The position numbers and the translations under genes were made by a program. This document shows, piece by piece, positions 24,878 through 40,109 of a stretch of DNA of 64,000 nt. The stretch is from Homarus americanus. Its lineage: Eukaryota; Arthropoda; Malacostraca; Decapoda; Nephropidae. Numbering within the stretch: position 1 is the stretch's first letter; every line of letters starts with the position of its first letter. Location of the stretch: NCBI RefSeq assembly GCF_018991925.1, contig NW_024744357.1:3357706-3421705 (forward strand), written 5' to 3'. The notes beneath the pieces are model-generated. The model saw only the letters and a list, made by a program, of their open reading frames with translations, ran no database searches and was not told where the DNA came from.

Positions 24878-25313
24878 ATTTACATCACTACATAACTTCC
24901 ACCACGCACATCAGTGTTATGTGAAGCACAGAAATATCTTCACATTTTCCATAAATTTAAAATTCAGCTCATTTTCTAAAACCTTCTGTCAGTGGAGAGC
25001 AAGTCAGGTGGAGGCAGCAGCTGGATAGGTTGAATCCTCAGTCATTGGAATATTTTCGGGTCGTCACCGCTGATGGTATAGTTATCAAAGTACAAATGCT
25101 TAATGGTAGATAAGTGCAGGAAGTATTTTCAGGGTACAAGCATTTGATTGCTCTTGAGTACAACTAGTTCTTAAAACAGACATTACAGACGGTAGTTGGT
25201 ACTGAATAAGATAATGCCGTTAGTGGTTCCTGCAGCTGACAGGTGATGACAGTCTTCAGGTAGACGTGTCAATTGTTAGATACTTCTGGTGGTCTCTGAG
25301 GAAGCCGAATGAC

Positions 25314-28300
25314 TTAAAAACACGGGTGGTAGTCACCATTGAGGCAACACAGTTTGTCTATACTTCCCTGGCCGTCGTAGAACCAAGGACCTCTGCACAG
25401 GTTGGAGTAGAGGAAGACCTGGGTGTTGGAGGGAGTTAGTTACTGACTGTTGAAAGATATGAGAAGCTTTTCACTGTGTAATGAGAAATATTATCAAATA
25501 AATATATTCTTATTATATTGTATCTTTGTGGATCCTACATTTAAAAGTTAAAGTAAATACCTGGAATACGTAAAGGCGCTCAGACATGATTTTTGTGTAT
25601 ATGGGGTTTTCAATAAACTATTAGTTCTAACTATGAGAGGTTCTTGGTCTTATACTTTTGTGAGTTTCAACTACGGGAGTTATTGCAGCAGTGTTTTACT
25701 TCTAAATACTTGTCAGCATAGGTTGTGAAGCACATTTACGAAGTGTATAACAATGTTAGGTTTGCTTTGGTGAAAATTGTCTAATCAAATAGGTTTTGTT
25801 CAGAGCATTTGCTGTGTACAGTCGCTCAAAAAAGTATCTGAAACGTGGGTCCGATGGATGTCAAAACGAACAATACAAACCCTTGTTGTCTGGGCACTGT
25901 TGCCTCGGTAGGGTTGGTAAGCGTAAGTAGGTGTAGGTGCCGCAACTGCTTATAACCAGGGTAGTTTATCTTTATAATTACAAGTATCCATCGACATGTA
26001 AACTGTAAACATTGCATTATAATCATACCTGTATGAAAGCAGTATAATCACCATGCATAGCATGTTTGATGCCCTATGTGAAACACAGTATCGACGATAG
26101 GGTAGAGTTGCCATGTTGCTATGATCCCAAACAAAGTGTTCTGGACCTGGGAGCTGGTTGCACCAGATATTACTTAAATAAAAGTGAGATGCCATTACTG
26201 TTTACCTTACCTATTAATATAACATACCTCGATATCTAATACATGTATGCACACCAAATGCTAAGTATGGATACAGTCAACATAGGCATTTAGTTGTTGT
26301 TGTGCAGAGGAACATTTAAGCATTATCATGCACATTCAGTATTGTTTACTGTATGTGTCTAACATGGATAATGTCTTTTTAGACTGTCATTCCCTGTTAA
26401 TATAACCATATTAATTATATTTATATGAAACACGTCAATGACAAACGGTAGGAAACGTCTTATATATTACATGGCAACCATTGTGGCAAGCAGGGCTACC
26501 ACCTTTACGCCTGGTCCTCTACCATTTCCCCAAAACATACGCCCGATGTGTCATATTGCCATGAACAATATTTTTCAGATATTTTTTTGAGCGACTGTAC
26601 ATAAACCCTAAGCATTTAATTAAATGTAAGTGAAATATATTGGGTTCTGTGAGGTGATCCTACAGTGGAGTCCAGTGAAGCCAGAACAACGTGTCTACCA
26701 TATGACCTCTCAAGTTCCCTCTCCAGCCCCCGGGGTGTTATGTGGGTGGACGGAAATAAAAGTCCACAGGAAAAAAAGTCACATGACTTGTACACATTGA
26801 CAACACAATATATATATATGATGGCATTACACGTAGGTTAGGTTAAGTTAGGTTTGCTTAGCTGCCACCGCTGTGTATAACTTAACGCTCCCCGGGAGAG
26901 GTAAGTTAGTCTCCAGATTCAAGTAAAGATATAATACAGGTAACGCTACAGGTGTCTTCTGGACATTCATAAAATACCATAATTTTATCAATGTTTTATA
27001 GCCATTTTCCACTCTTGCGTGGGTTAGCCGCGATTACCCGATGATAGCTCTCCATACTAAATTGTTTCTTATTGTCACTCCCCCAGGTTCTTAACTCTAC
27101 TGTAATGTGTGTGTGTATGTGTGTGTGTTTTTTCATAGCTTAATACGTAGTTAAATTATTGTAATTGTTAGGATGGCTGAAATCTTACTTGATATGGATG
27201 GACATTGACATCGCCATGCTCCGAGAGGTTATCACACATATGTTGACCCACCGTCTTACCATCAGGCAATTCGTGGTCCAAGTCCCCGTCGTTGGTCAGG
27301 AACGTCCACTGTCAACACACGGAGGAAATATTTACCACTGAAGTCAAAAATACGCGATGACATAAGTTAAAGTTACCTTGATAGATACAAACACATGAAT
27401 TTGATTGTCACGCTGACTAATACTTGAATGGTTATTTCATTGTGTACTGAAGTAGAATCTCGAACGAATTAATTATATAAAGAACTTGAGTATTACATTG
27501 TTGAATTGGTTTATATAAGCAAGTAAAATATCGCACCTCGTCGACACACCGTTCATGACATGTCATGTAATCTTCACATCCATCTACGTTGATAGGTGGA
27601 AGGTGCAGCACCTCGAACAAGTCATTCCATTCAGAGATGAAGCCGCCGCACGCGCACTCCGGAGTTTCCTGAGACCTGCCAACACAAGCCACTGATTACC
27701 TTGTTGTGTGTACCTTATAATACTGCCTCAGGTTTGGTAGTTTAAAAGTTCTTGGTGTCTCTCTATGTGGTGTATGCGTTAATATGTCATTTCTTGCACT
27801 GGTGGGTCTAGGGAGGGCCAAAGGGTCCATGCTTCCCTTAACGCATGTGTCAGGACCTGCAGTAGAAAAGAAGCGCCCTATTGCTCTGATGATTCTCACT
27901 CATCCAGTTCAAGAAGTCGACCACATTCACGCCACCCACCACCACCACAACCACACTCACGCCACCTACCACCACCACTACCACACTCACGCCACCTACC
28001 ACCACCACTACCACACTCACGCCACCTACCACCACCACTACCACACTCACGCCACCTACCAACCACCACTACCACCACCACTCGCCACCTGCCACCACCA
28101 ACCACACTCACGCCACCCACCCCACCACCACCACACTCACGCCACCTACCACCACCACCACCACACCACGCCACCTACCACCACCACTACCACACACTCA
28201 CGCCACCCCCACCACCACACCACTCACGCCACTCACCACCACCACTACCACACCCACCCACACCCACCACCACCACTACTACACTCACGCCACCTACCAC

Positions 28301-30360
28301 CACCACTACCACTACCACACTCACGCCACCCCACCACCACCCACCTCACCACCACACCACGCCACCTACCACCACCACTACCACACTCCACGCCACCCAC
28401 CACCACCACTACCACACTCACGCCACCCACCACCACCACACCACACCTCACGCCACACCACCACCACCACTACCTCACACCACGCCACCTACCACCCACC
28501 ACACCCACACCCACCACCACCACCACCACACCACACCACCATCACCACTACCACACTCACGCCACCTACCACCACCACTACCACACTCACGCCACCTACC
28601 ATCACCACTACCACACACACGCCACCTACCACCACCACTACCACCCTCACACCACCCACCAGTATCACACTCACACCACCCGCCACCACCTCCACCAAAT
28701 ATAAGTATATATTGTAAAATTCACAAACCTTAACAGTGTGATTATATAAATAATGGTAAACTGCAGCAATTCGAAAAAGGTTAGAACCGTTTTAGTTCGC
28801 TTAGATTTCTTGGAAAATTAAACTCTGGTTTCACTGATGCGCCTCAAAGCATTATCTTTACTTCACGAGAAAGATGGGGATATTATTCACGTAATGAAAC
28901 TGCTAAAGAATATAAATTAAGAACTCCAGTCGTTGTGAGAGGAATGCAAGACATTATTTGGAGGCATAGCAGAAATGATGGAGGTAGAGTTGAAGAAACC
29001 AAGTCTCCCGTCCAGGTCCGGCTATCGTGATACAACTGGACACGGCAAAGAGACCGACAAGTGCAGCCAAACCAACTCTAACGATTCTATTATGTTCTTC
29101 CCACACGCAGAAATGTTAGCGGGACTCAACTGCATCATGCTAAGCCTTGAAGCTACATAATCTTGGGTTGATGCGAAACCTGCAAATGCCAAATATGTAT
29201 AACTCCTGAAACCTCATTTGATGAATGTGATGTGAAGACGGAGTTTAAAATATGGAAAATATAGTGGCCGGCATATCAACCACCTCACACTGCAATAGTT
29301 GCAGTCCCCCTTATGGCAATACTGCCTGTGGCAATATATGAGGCAGAGAGGATAGGTGTTCAGCAAGGTTGACCGCCATCAGAGGTACTGTCAGAGTAAA
29401 GACTTGAGGAGCTTGTGTTACTCCGGACGTACTACAGTTGTCTGCCCTCCTCAGGCAGTCATTGGCAGATACGCTATTGATGGACAAAAGGAATTTGCCA
29501 TTTGTACGTTAAGATGGGTTGTGATTATACTGTTCTTATATTTCTTGGCCATACAAATAAATGTTCAAGTGTTGTGGTTTATGGTTATGAAACAATGAAC
29601 CATAAATTAACATCTGGCATTTACTCCTTTTTAGTTAAACAGCGTCACACAGTGAAATTATTAACAGATATGCATTTAATAGTAGGCCTGTATGTACTTA
29701 AGAAGGTACTAAAATAATATTGGTTATTTATAATCGTAATGTATAAGTTTCAAATTATAGGGTTATATTTCATATGCTACCAGAGTTTACAAATCAGTAT
29801 TAAACTTTGTCATTAAATAAAATTGTTTTGTAAATGCATAAATAGAGTTGTAAAATAATTGTCAAGCTCATTTTCATCCTCATTACAGCATTACAGTGCC
29901 CCCAGGCACCTCCCTTGAGTCTAATGATACCTTTTCGTGTGCTGGAGTGTTGATATACAGTACTAGTCAGTGTTTCCCTGACCGACTATACAGACCGGGT
30001 CTCTACACATAATGCACCACAAACAAAGACATGACGTACAGTATGTCTGTATCATTACAAGTCTCAGTGCCGAGCATTTACGAGTAACAGACAACTGAGT
30101 GCTACCTAACTTCCCGGTAGGTAAAATTCAAATGTAATCATTGCTCTCAGAAGGACTCATACTTCTGCTTTTTTCTGGCTCAGTCTCTCCTGAAGACGGT
30201 CACATCACAGTGATTCAACTAACGAACTTTCGCTATAACTTCCAGTTTGAGATACGCCTCCCATATAACATTAGTGAAACAGAAAAATATAAGTAATTTG
30301 GACAGTAAAGTATTACCAAGCGAGGGCGACGAAGCAGAGGAGGACGAGGAAGCTCTTCAT
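25314..30360 (-). CDS. Secreted ten-cysteine protein, gene 2 (four coding exons)
   Basis: Exons on the minus strand at 30360-30317, 27675-27537, 27308-27189 and 25418-25314 have the same lengths (44, 139, 120, 105) and phases (2, 0, 0) as gene 1 and encode 135 residues. Signal peptide MKSFLVLLCFVALA. Mature part: SQETPECACGGFIS, CEDYMTCHERC, ELPDGKTVGQHMCDNL, VFLYSNLC-x2-PW, KLCCLNG, final C. All ten cysteines are retained. Intron 1 contains the 30-bp minisatellite at 27.9-28.7 kb and intron 3 a Tc1/mariner-like insertion. TATAAAAC at 30412-30405 is the likely TATA box. Gene 3 is its closest relative (about 60% identity over the exons compared). Family and function not recognised; a secreted defence, digestive or signalling peptide are all possible. 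Confidence 0.9.
25819..26597. mobile_element. Tc1/mariner-like non-autonomous element in intron 3 of gene 2
   Basis: 779 bp bounded by inverted repeats CAGTCGCTCAAAAAAGTATC and, at the right end inverted, CAGTCGCTCAAAAAAATATC (about 24 of 25 matching), flanked by TA on both sides (25817-25818 and 26598-26599). No transposase frame inside. Gene 3 has the empty site at 37429-37430 (TGTGTACATAAAC), which proves the insertion limits and the TA target. Confidence 0.85.
26835..26853. repeat. Interstitial telomere-like run (TTAGG, imperfect)
   Basis: TAGGTTAGGTTAAGTTAGG inside intron 3 of gene 2; one unit is altered. Confidence 0.6.
27106..27131. repeat. (GT)n microsatellite in intron 3 of gene 2
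   Basis: Interrupted GT run, 57-82 bases downstream of the exon 3 donor on the minus strand. Confidence 0.85.
27925..28695. repeat. 30-bp C/A-rich minisatellite in intron 1 of gene 2
   Basis: Repeats of CACGCCACCTACCACCACCA followed by CTACCACACT, with many internal length variants, nearly G-free on +. A long His/Thr-rich open frame (27784-28704) is a by-product. In the gene 2 transcript the strand is G-rich (GGTGGTGGTGG). Confidence 0.95.
28700..30280. other. Rest of intron 1 of gene 2
   Basis: No separate gene recognised; a 61-codon open frame near 28975 has no motifs. 29935-30120 is similar to intron 1 of gene 3 (38925-39110), showing that the duplication includes introns. Confidence 0.5.
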
Positions 30361-30660
30361 GTTGGTGGTCAGTGGGAGAGTGAGGAACACCGGCCACCAA
30401 GTCTGTTTTATACTGGGCGAGGAGCTCCTCTTGCCATGGTCCAAGGTGACTGTGTCAGCTGGCAGCTCTCACCCTCCCATTCACCCCAGACTTCTCTACA
30501 CCCTCGTTTTTTCTCACATCAGATGAGAACACTCATAACAACATTACTTCCTTCATCAATAGGGTTCAGTTTTATTCGTCGCCAAAGACAAAGCGCACCA
30601 CAACTCCACTAAATATGTCGGAAAAATAGTAAGGACAAAGACCTCAGTTGAATCAGTAAT
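30285..30660 (-). repeat. Promoter and exon 1 block of gene 2, nearly identical to that of gene 3
   Basis: About 375 bp matching 39724-40100 with only about three differences that I could find (two in intron 1, one upstream). It covers the start of intron 1, exon 1, the 5' UTR, the TATA box and about 250 bp of upstream sequence. Flanks are recognisably homologous but much more diverged. Confidence 0.9.
30405..30412 (-). promoter_or_regulatory. TATA box of gene 2
   Basis: TATAAAAC on the minus strand, 45-52 bases upstream of the ATG, identical in gene 3. Confidence 0.6.
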
Positions 30661-30866
30661 ATTCAAGAAAAAAATATCTTCAATTGATCTTTAAGTTTAA
30701 ATACAAATTTTGGGGGGAAATTAGATTGTAGCTCAAAGCTAAGTAATCTGACTGAAAGTTAGCGAGAAACACTAAACACTGGAGAGGAAGGAGCGAACCA
30801 AATCAGTCGGATTTAAGGAAACTGATCATAGAATGAGAGTATGTGTGACGTCACCAAAATGTAACG

Positions 30867-31182
30867 CAGGGGTTCTATAACTTTTTCTCACGGGTCCCCC
30901 CTGAGTCACCAGACCTTTACCCCCATTACTGTGACACTGAATACAGAATGGTACTACATAAACACTAATTCAATATAGAATGGCAGTGTTAAAACATATT
31001 TGGTGCTTGGAGAGAAGCTACTTTCCATATTGTATTTATAACATTAAATTTATATCACCTCATGAATCAAATATGGTGTAATTAATATATTCTATATTGA
31101 TTTTCGCCAGCCCTCAATGTACCCTTTGGGAACCCACGTGCGTACCCCTGGGGGTTCGCGAACCCCAGTTTGAGAAACACTA
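30867..31182. mobile_element. hAT-type MITE, decayed
   Basis: Left end CAGGGGTTCTATAACTTTTT and right end CCCCAGTTTGAGAAACACTA resemble hAT (Charlie-type) terminal inverted repeats that usually read CAGGGGTTCTCAA. Interior AT-rich with no transposase. No convincing 8-bp target duplication remains. Confidence 0.55.
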
Positions 31183-31199
31183 AGAGAAATATTTTCCAG

Positions 31200-32540
31200 A
31201 ATTAAATCTGCTTAATCCACGAGTGTGAGCCGAGATGGTGAAGTCAGAACTCTGGGCGTGAACTGGTCGTGTTATACGTGAATATTGTCTACCCTTATAT
31301 CGACCACAAGATATAACTTTCACTTACAGAATGTGAGGCGGCCCACATCGACCAGTTGACCGGATCATCATGAACTGTGGCTGCTGTTATAATGCACTGA
31401 TGTTCTTTAACAATTAAAGCCTTTTAGCACGTATACTAAGTTAGTTCTCCCACGAGAAAACAACATTTAAAAATCAAGAGAGATGAATCTCTCAGTCATT
31501 ACTGGGGTCTCTCCGTCCCCTGTATTCAGCAGCCTGCTAACTTCGCACTACAGTGATGCTCGCAAACACCTGAAAGAGGGACTCCAATGACTGAATATTG
31601 ACTATATTAATGGGTGATTACTGTTCTCTGTTGAGCTTCACTGAGGGAACGGCGTATAAGCGGACGTTTACAGCTTAGAGGACGTACAGCTGGGCTGATT
31701 ACTCGTGTGAATAATATTGTTGCTCCCAGCGGTCATCTCTGATTGACATTAAGTGATTAATTCTTTAATTTTAAAATATATGTTCCTGGTGCGTTCAAGG
31801 TACTGCTATAGTATTGAGTTTTGAGAATCAAACATCTGACGTTTAGTCACAACTAATATCAAATACGAGAGTGCAGCAGCCGAGTGTATACAGCTCTTGC
31901 CTTATGTATAAAAAGTCGCTGCTTCAGCCTCGTGTCACCCCCGTTTCACCCAACTGTAAAGGTGAGTTTAATTTTACAGTTCGAGAGGTGAAGGTGGTGT
32001 GGTGTAGCGCTGGACACGTTATCCCTTGTGTACCGAAACTTAATATAAAGTCGGCTGTATCCACACAGTCCATCAGGGGCTGCCAACTTTATGGGATCCT
32101 CTTTCACTTTAAATATCAATGATCAAGTTTAAAAAAAAAGTGTCAGTAGGATTAGTAAAAGCAGCCCCGAAGCGTTTAAAGTACTGTGGTCGCCAATCCT
32201 GTACTCTGATTTATTGGCTGGACGTACAGTATTTAGTGGAATAAACTGCTGCTGTCAGTAATACTCGCTTGCTATAATTTAATTCATACCCTTTAGTCAT
32301 AAGCGCCTATATAAAACTAAATGTACTTTATCGAATTAATGTAGACACGATTCATGAAGTTAAGGGACAATTATAAAATTTTAAGTTATTGTGGATAGTT
32401 TCCCCGTCTAAATATGTTACGTGTACAATTTATAACAGCTCGCCGTGGCATCCCTAAATTCTTGCCGTGGCTCCCTTGGGGGCATAATGTATAAAAATGT
32501 CACAATATATTAAAATTATTACTACTTCAATCGGATGCAG
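31200..32540. other. Intergenic stretch upstream of gene 2
   Basis: No gene recognised. Parts near 31990-32120 are similar to 40830-40950 upstream of gene 3 (shared GTACCGAA...CTTAATATAA), extending the tandem duplication beyond the promoter. Confidence 0.4.
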
Positions 32541-32554
32541 TATCCTATTGCTGC

Positions 32555-32573
32555 TAGGTTAGGTTAGGTTAGG
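32555..32573. repeat. Interstitial telomere-like run (TTAGG)3-4
   Basis: TAGGTTAGGTTAGGTTAGG, a perfect short array of the arthropod telomere motif. Confidence 0.75.
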
Positions 32574-32759
32574 TTTTCATATTGTTTTTATTAAATTGTC
32601 ATTTGCAAATAATTAAAAAAAAACTGTGAGCATTTGTCTTCCTTTCCAATAATGTTGTGAGTATTTGTCTTGAGAGCAAATATCATGGAACCGTTTCTGG
32701 AAGACATTGAAGCAGAGTACATAATTACAGTAATCTTGTTTTCTTCTCAGAAGTCAGGT

Positions 32760-33530
32760 AGTTAGGTCGGGGAAATACACTGTAACGATTCATTGACCTC
32801 TTGTATGAAATTGTCAATGAAAAGAGAAAAGCAGTTCCAGAGCTTGAAAATGTGGAGTGACTTTACGATGTAGCATTTCTTGTTGATATTAACAGTCATA
32901 TGTTTCAGTCACAACCCATTAAAGGTAAGTTGTTAACAGTCATATGTTTCAGTCACAACTCATTAAAGGTAAGTTGTTAACAGTCATATGTTTCAGTCAC
33001 AACTCATTAAAGGTAAGTTGTTAACAGTCATATGTTTCAGTCACAACTCATTAAAGGTGGGTTGTTAACAGTCATATGTTTCAGTCACAACTCATTAAAG
33101 GTAAGTTGTTAACAGTCATATGTTTCAGTCACAACTCATTAAAGGTGAGTTCAAACATTTTCCAACTTATCAAAATATGCTTCAAAAGCACAATGTGGAT
33201 CACAAAGCTGAAAACTATGCAAAATATATTTAAAATATTCTGGAAGCGTTTGATAAGTGATTTGGAGACTTCGAGAAAGGGAAGAAAATTGTTCAACTAT
33301 TCAGTATTTTCTTCTCTGTTTCACCTGGAGACATCAGAACTCGAGGCCTACTTACTGTTGATTGATCTCCAGAATTATGCAAGGTTTATGGAAGGAACTT
33401 GTTCAATTTCTACAAGTGTTTGTGACAGAACGTTGCTACAGTATTCTCCATTTGGCGACTGACAACCACGAATTTAGATCCCAACACGAAGAAGCTCCTC
33501 TCTCAAGACAAAAAATAAATAAAATATAGA
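32760..33530 (+). mobile_element. hAT transposase relic with internal minisatellite
   Basis: Frames on + give FIDLLYEIVNEKRKAVPELE, YDVAFLVDINSHM (then the 44-bp array), FPTYQNMLQKHNVDHKAENY, FGDFEKGKKIVQLFS and TTNLDPNTKKLL. This order matches the C-terminal half of GTF2IRD2/ZBED-like hAT transposases (from memory). Many stops and frame changes; non-functional. Confidence 0.6.
32887..33146. repeat. 44-bp tandem repeat (about six units)
   Basis: Unit starts AACAGTCATATGTTTCAGTC and includes ATTAAAGGTAAGTTGTT. Unit starts at 32891, 32935 and 32979 fix the period at 44. It arose inside the transposase coding sequence (DINSHMFQSQ). Confidence 0.93.
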
Positions 33531-34690
33531 AAAACTTTCCACGTGGTAAGAATATTAATCAATTATGTATTTTCACTGTAATAACTTAGTTGTGAGAAAA
33601 CATATACTGCACTGCCCACAGACTATTGTTGGATATCAATAATATTTATAATACATTTGAATGAAAATTTTAAATGTATAACTTATTCATCTAATTACGA
33701 GGACCTGCCCAAATTTTGCGGAGTTCATGAGTCCATTATAATGAGAGACATCTGATATGAATATAATGGAAGAATTTATAGTAGGGGGATTGTAAAGTGA
33801 AGAAAGTTGGTAGCATGGCCGAATAGTTATTTGACTTGGTATATGCTCTTAGGGGGAATCTTCTAAACAACAATTCTAAGTACAGCTATTTATTAGTTAA
33901 CTGAATGGCATGGAAACATTAATAGATCATTATATTAACGTTACTAGACAATGACTCCCGGACACAAACATGAAATGGATACACTTCCCACCGTAAGTAA
34001 CTCACCCTATGGATCGCTCTGACAAAGACTCACGTGTGATCTGAGGGAGTCCCAGCGGCTGGGGACACTTGCTGCAGGGCCTGATATTGCTGGGGTGAGT
34101 GGTACCGGCGTGTGCTTGGTGAGTCACTGAGTCACGTCGCTTATTGTGGTACGCCAGTCGGTAATACTTCCTAATTATTACCACCCTGGGTGTGTTTGGT
34201 CAGGTGTCGGTTTGCTGGCTGGAGGGCAGTTTCTTGAATTAACAAGAACATGTCGCCGGTTCCCTCATCACACGACTGCGAGAATTCATTTTCCCTTTGT
34301 GACCATGACCTTTTTGGGGTCAGGTCTTAATCTCACTTTGATTACTGTAGGGTGGGTCAACTTACATGGGTGTACACCTGCTCATCTAGATATTGCTATG
34401 TGTGTTGTTGTTCTCTGGGCTGTATGCTATGGTATGATAGACAATCATTACAGAGTCTTCTGGTGTGGCTCCCAAATCAAAAAGGTTCTGCATCCCTGCC
34501 TTGCACATTTAATACTTGCATGTCTATGATCAGACAGTCCAGTACCTGTGACTCGACGCTGCAGCCCCCACAACTTTATCTCTCTCATGTAAGTTCTTTT
34601 TGTCAATTGATATATGTAGAGATTATTATGAACATACACATAAGTATATGTCATCGGGTAGATAGGTTATGGTACGAACTATTTTGCAGG
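33530..34690. other. Intergenic stretch
   Basis: No gene recognised; one open frame of 127 codons at 34146-34529 lacks known motifs. Confidence 0.4.
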
Positions 34691-34789
34691 CATCACATTG
34701 CTTTGTTAACCCTCTGAAGTTCGGGGTGGGGGTATTTTTTGCCTCCCAAGATGTTGCCACTGATGCAACCTAGGTGGTGACACTGTTGG

Positions 34790-35860
34790 TAGGTGTCCCC
34801 AATGTGGAGAGTGGCACAGGAAAGGTTGCTGTAGAGGTTGTCTCTTAACTATTGGAATTGTGGGGAGCAAAATCTGCAGCTATTAACATATGTTTTGACA
34901 CAACTGCTGCAAACAGTGGAATTCGCTTTGGAGTTTATACATTATGGAAGGTCTCTTGGGACGGCCACTTCTCTGGTTGGCTTGTCGACACCATACGTTG
35001 GAGTTGCTCCTATCTGATGCCTTCCAGATCTGCTTCAGCTCAACGTGTGGACCTGACATTCAAGTTTTCAACAGGTTTAAGGATGCTTGGCCAATACTCC
35101 ACCCAGATCCTTAAACCAGAGCAACACTTTTGATTAATGTACCAACCAGTATCAGACCATTCATAACCCAGCAACTGACCAAGAGTAGTGAACTGCCAAT
35201 GGAGGACTACCTAGAGTCCTTGTGGTTTTCAGGTCGCTGCACTATTTGGCAAATACATCAGGAGACCTGGAGCTATCCACCACCACTATGGGCGACAAAT
35301 GCAGTCTACAGCCTCAAGATTGAATTGCTCTATGAAGAAAATGAGGACAACATTCACATAATGCCACGAGAGTTGCAAGCAATGACTTTTTGCTCTGTAT
35401 CTACATGGAGTCCTGGTTTACTACTATTTGGTCTATTGTCGATGCACCACTGAATAATACTGATTTTCACAATCGTCTGTTGATGTACAATGACAAGCAG
35501 CTCCAGCTGGCAGATGTTGTTGTTGCATTTGTGTTATGTCAGCCCTGAACTCACCACACTGGCTTTGTTCAGCGACTGTCTCATAACCACTTTGAAACAA
35601 TAATTTGTAAATGTGATATCCTGTCAGTGTGAACCTACACCTTTGGCGCAAGTTTCCTGCTGTGCCAACTGAGCTCACTCCCTCTCACGGCTTCTTTACA
35701 ACACGTGATCTGGATGATTCGTTCCATGCTGTGCCAGTTGTGGAATGGGATGGAAAAGACAGCTACCAAGCAGCTGCCAAACTCATGTGAAAACTCACAG
35801 CTGTAAATGACAGCACTGAGAAGCGGATCACTCTCACTGAGCAAATCAACACACTATAAC
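34790..35860 (+). pseudogene. Transposase-like relic of unassigned family
   Basis: Frames on + give VGVPNVESGTGK, LELWGAKSAAINICFDTTAA, then LFSDCLITTLK and AVNDSTEKRITLTEQINTL near the end, broken by many stops. The FDTTAxNxG motif followed by a late VNDxxEK block recalls a multicopy animal protein family linked to mobile DNA, for which I know no agreed name. It sits between genes 2 and 3 and ends 40 bp before the hAT MITE at 35904. Confidence 0.45.
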
Positions 35861-35903
35861 ACATAATAATAAAGAGTGAGAAAGTGTGTTTCATATTGTA
35901 GAG

Positions 35904-36095
35904 CAGGGTTTCTCAACCAGGGGGGGGGAATTGGGACCACAGATTAGCAAACTCAACTGTTAGAATGTTGATCTTTTTATTGCCTTTGAGCTCCCCTGGG
36001 CGGCACAAAATTCAGTATGCATCGGTTACCAGGGGGTAATGACATTCTGACATATGGTGAGGGGTGCATGGGGCAAACAAGGTTGAGAACCACTG
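35904..36095. mobile_element. hAT-type MITE with perfect 8-bp target duplication
   Basis: 192 bp with 15-bp terminal inverted repeats CAGGGTTTCTCAACC and GGTTGAGAACCACTG (13 of 15 pair), flanked by TTGTAGAG at 35896-35903 and 36096-36103. This fits the 8-bp duplications of hAT transposons. No coding capacity. Confidence 0.92.
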
Positions 36096-36552
36096 TTGTA
36101 GAGAGACACCAAAAGGGGTTTGGCACAAGAAACGTGACACATAGAATGGCATTAAAATCTATCTATTGCCATTGTGTGTATCGGTAGGTAGCAGTTTTGT
36201 GGCTCAAATAGCCTCAGTAATACCACAATAATGTATTTGATATTGTAAGTGTTAAAAAATATATAATAATACGTAATATTTTGCAAAAGCATTTGAATAA
36301 ATCTGTCAAATTACATTTCACATATTTTGTTAAAACGTACATTGTTGAGCGATGCCTAAATCACTGTCAACCTGAAAATTTCCAGCTATTATCTTTCATC
36401 AAAAGGAAACGTTTTAGCGGGTGCCCCATTAACTTTTAAAACATTTTTACTCTTACAAAAATGTGCCAGAATAACTGTGAAGACTCTCTACAGTTTTATC
36501 ACGTGCAAGGAATGTGAAGGGAAGTATTGATAATGCCAAATACTTAAATACA

Positions 36553-36558
36553 TTTATT
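36553..36558 (-). terminator. Polyadenylation signal candidate of gene 3
   Basis: AATAAA on the minus strand, 350 bases after the stop of gene 3, at the equivalent place to that of gene 2. Confidence 0.45.
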
Positions 36559-36907
36559 GTTTACATCATCAGATAACTTCATCGCGTACATCAGTGTTTT
36601 TGTGAAACACAGAAACAACTTCCATGTATTTAGTTAATTTTCTAAGAGGTTGCGAGAGTTCTTCGGGTCGCAACCATCAATGTTAATTACATAAAAAAGT
36701 ACAAGAATCATTGTTCTCGGAAGAAACATTCAATGGCTGTTAAGTTCAAGTTGTTCTTGAGACAAACGTTATAGATGGTGTTTGGATAAAGGTTACTGAA
36801 GAAGATATCGCTGTAAGAGATTCCTGCGGTTGACAGGTATTGACAGCTTCAGGTAGAAGACTCAGTTGAAAGATATTTCCGATGGTCTCAAAGGAAGACG
36901 AGTGACT

Positions 36908-39800
<2,893 letters not shown>

Positions 39801-39844
39801 GTTGGTGGTCAGTGGGAGAGTGAGGAACACCGGCCACCAAGTCT

Positions 39845-39852
39845 GTTTTATA
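39845..39852 (-). promoter_or_regulatory. TATA box of gene 3
   Basis: TATAAAAC on the minus strand, in the same position relative to the ATG as in gene 2. Confidence 0.6.
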
Positions 39853-40109
39853 CTGGGCGAGGAGCTCCTCTTGCCATGGTCCAAGGTGACTGTGTCAGCT
39901 GGCAGCTCTCACCCTCCCATTCACCCCAGACTTCTCTACACCCTCGTTTTTTCTCACATCAGCTGAGAACACTCATAACAACATTACTTCCTTCATCAAT
40001 AGGGTTCAGTTTTATTCGTCGCCAAAGACAAAGCGCACCACAACTCCACTAAATATGTCGGAAAAATAGTAAGGACAAAGACCTCAGTTGAATCAGTAAT
40101 ATTCAAGAA

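Noticed and set aside
27784..28704. 306-codon open frame rich in His, Thr and Tyr
   Set aside because: It is the translation of the 30-bp minisatellite inside intron 1 of gene 2, in the opposite strand to that gene; no splice or family support.
33817..33885. tRNA-Ser/Leu-like start TGGCCGAATAGTT
   Set aside because: No B box or complete cloverleaf downstream.
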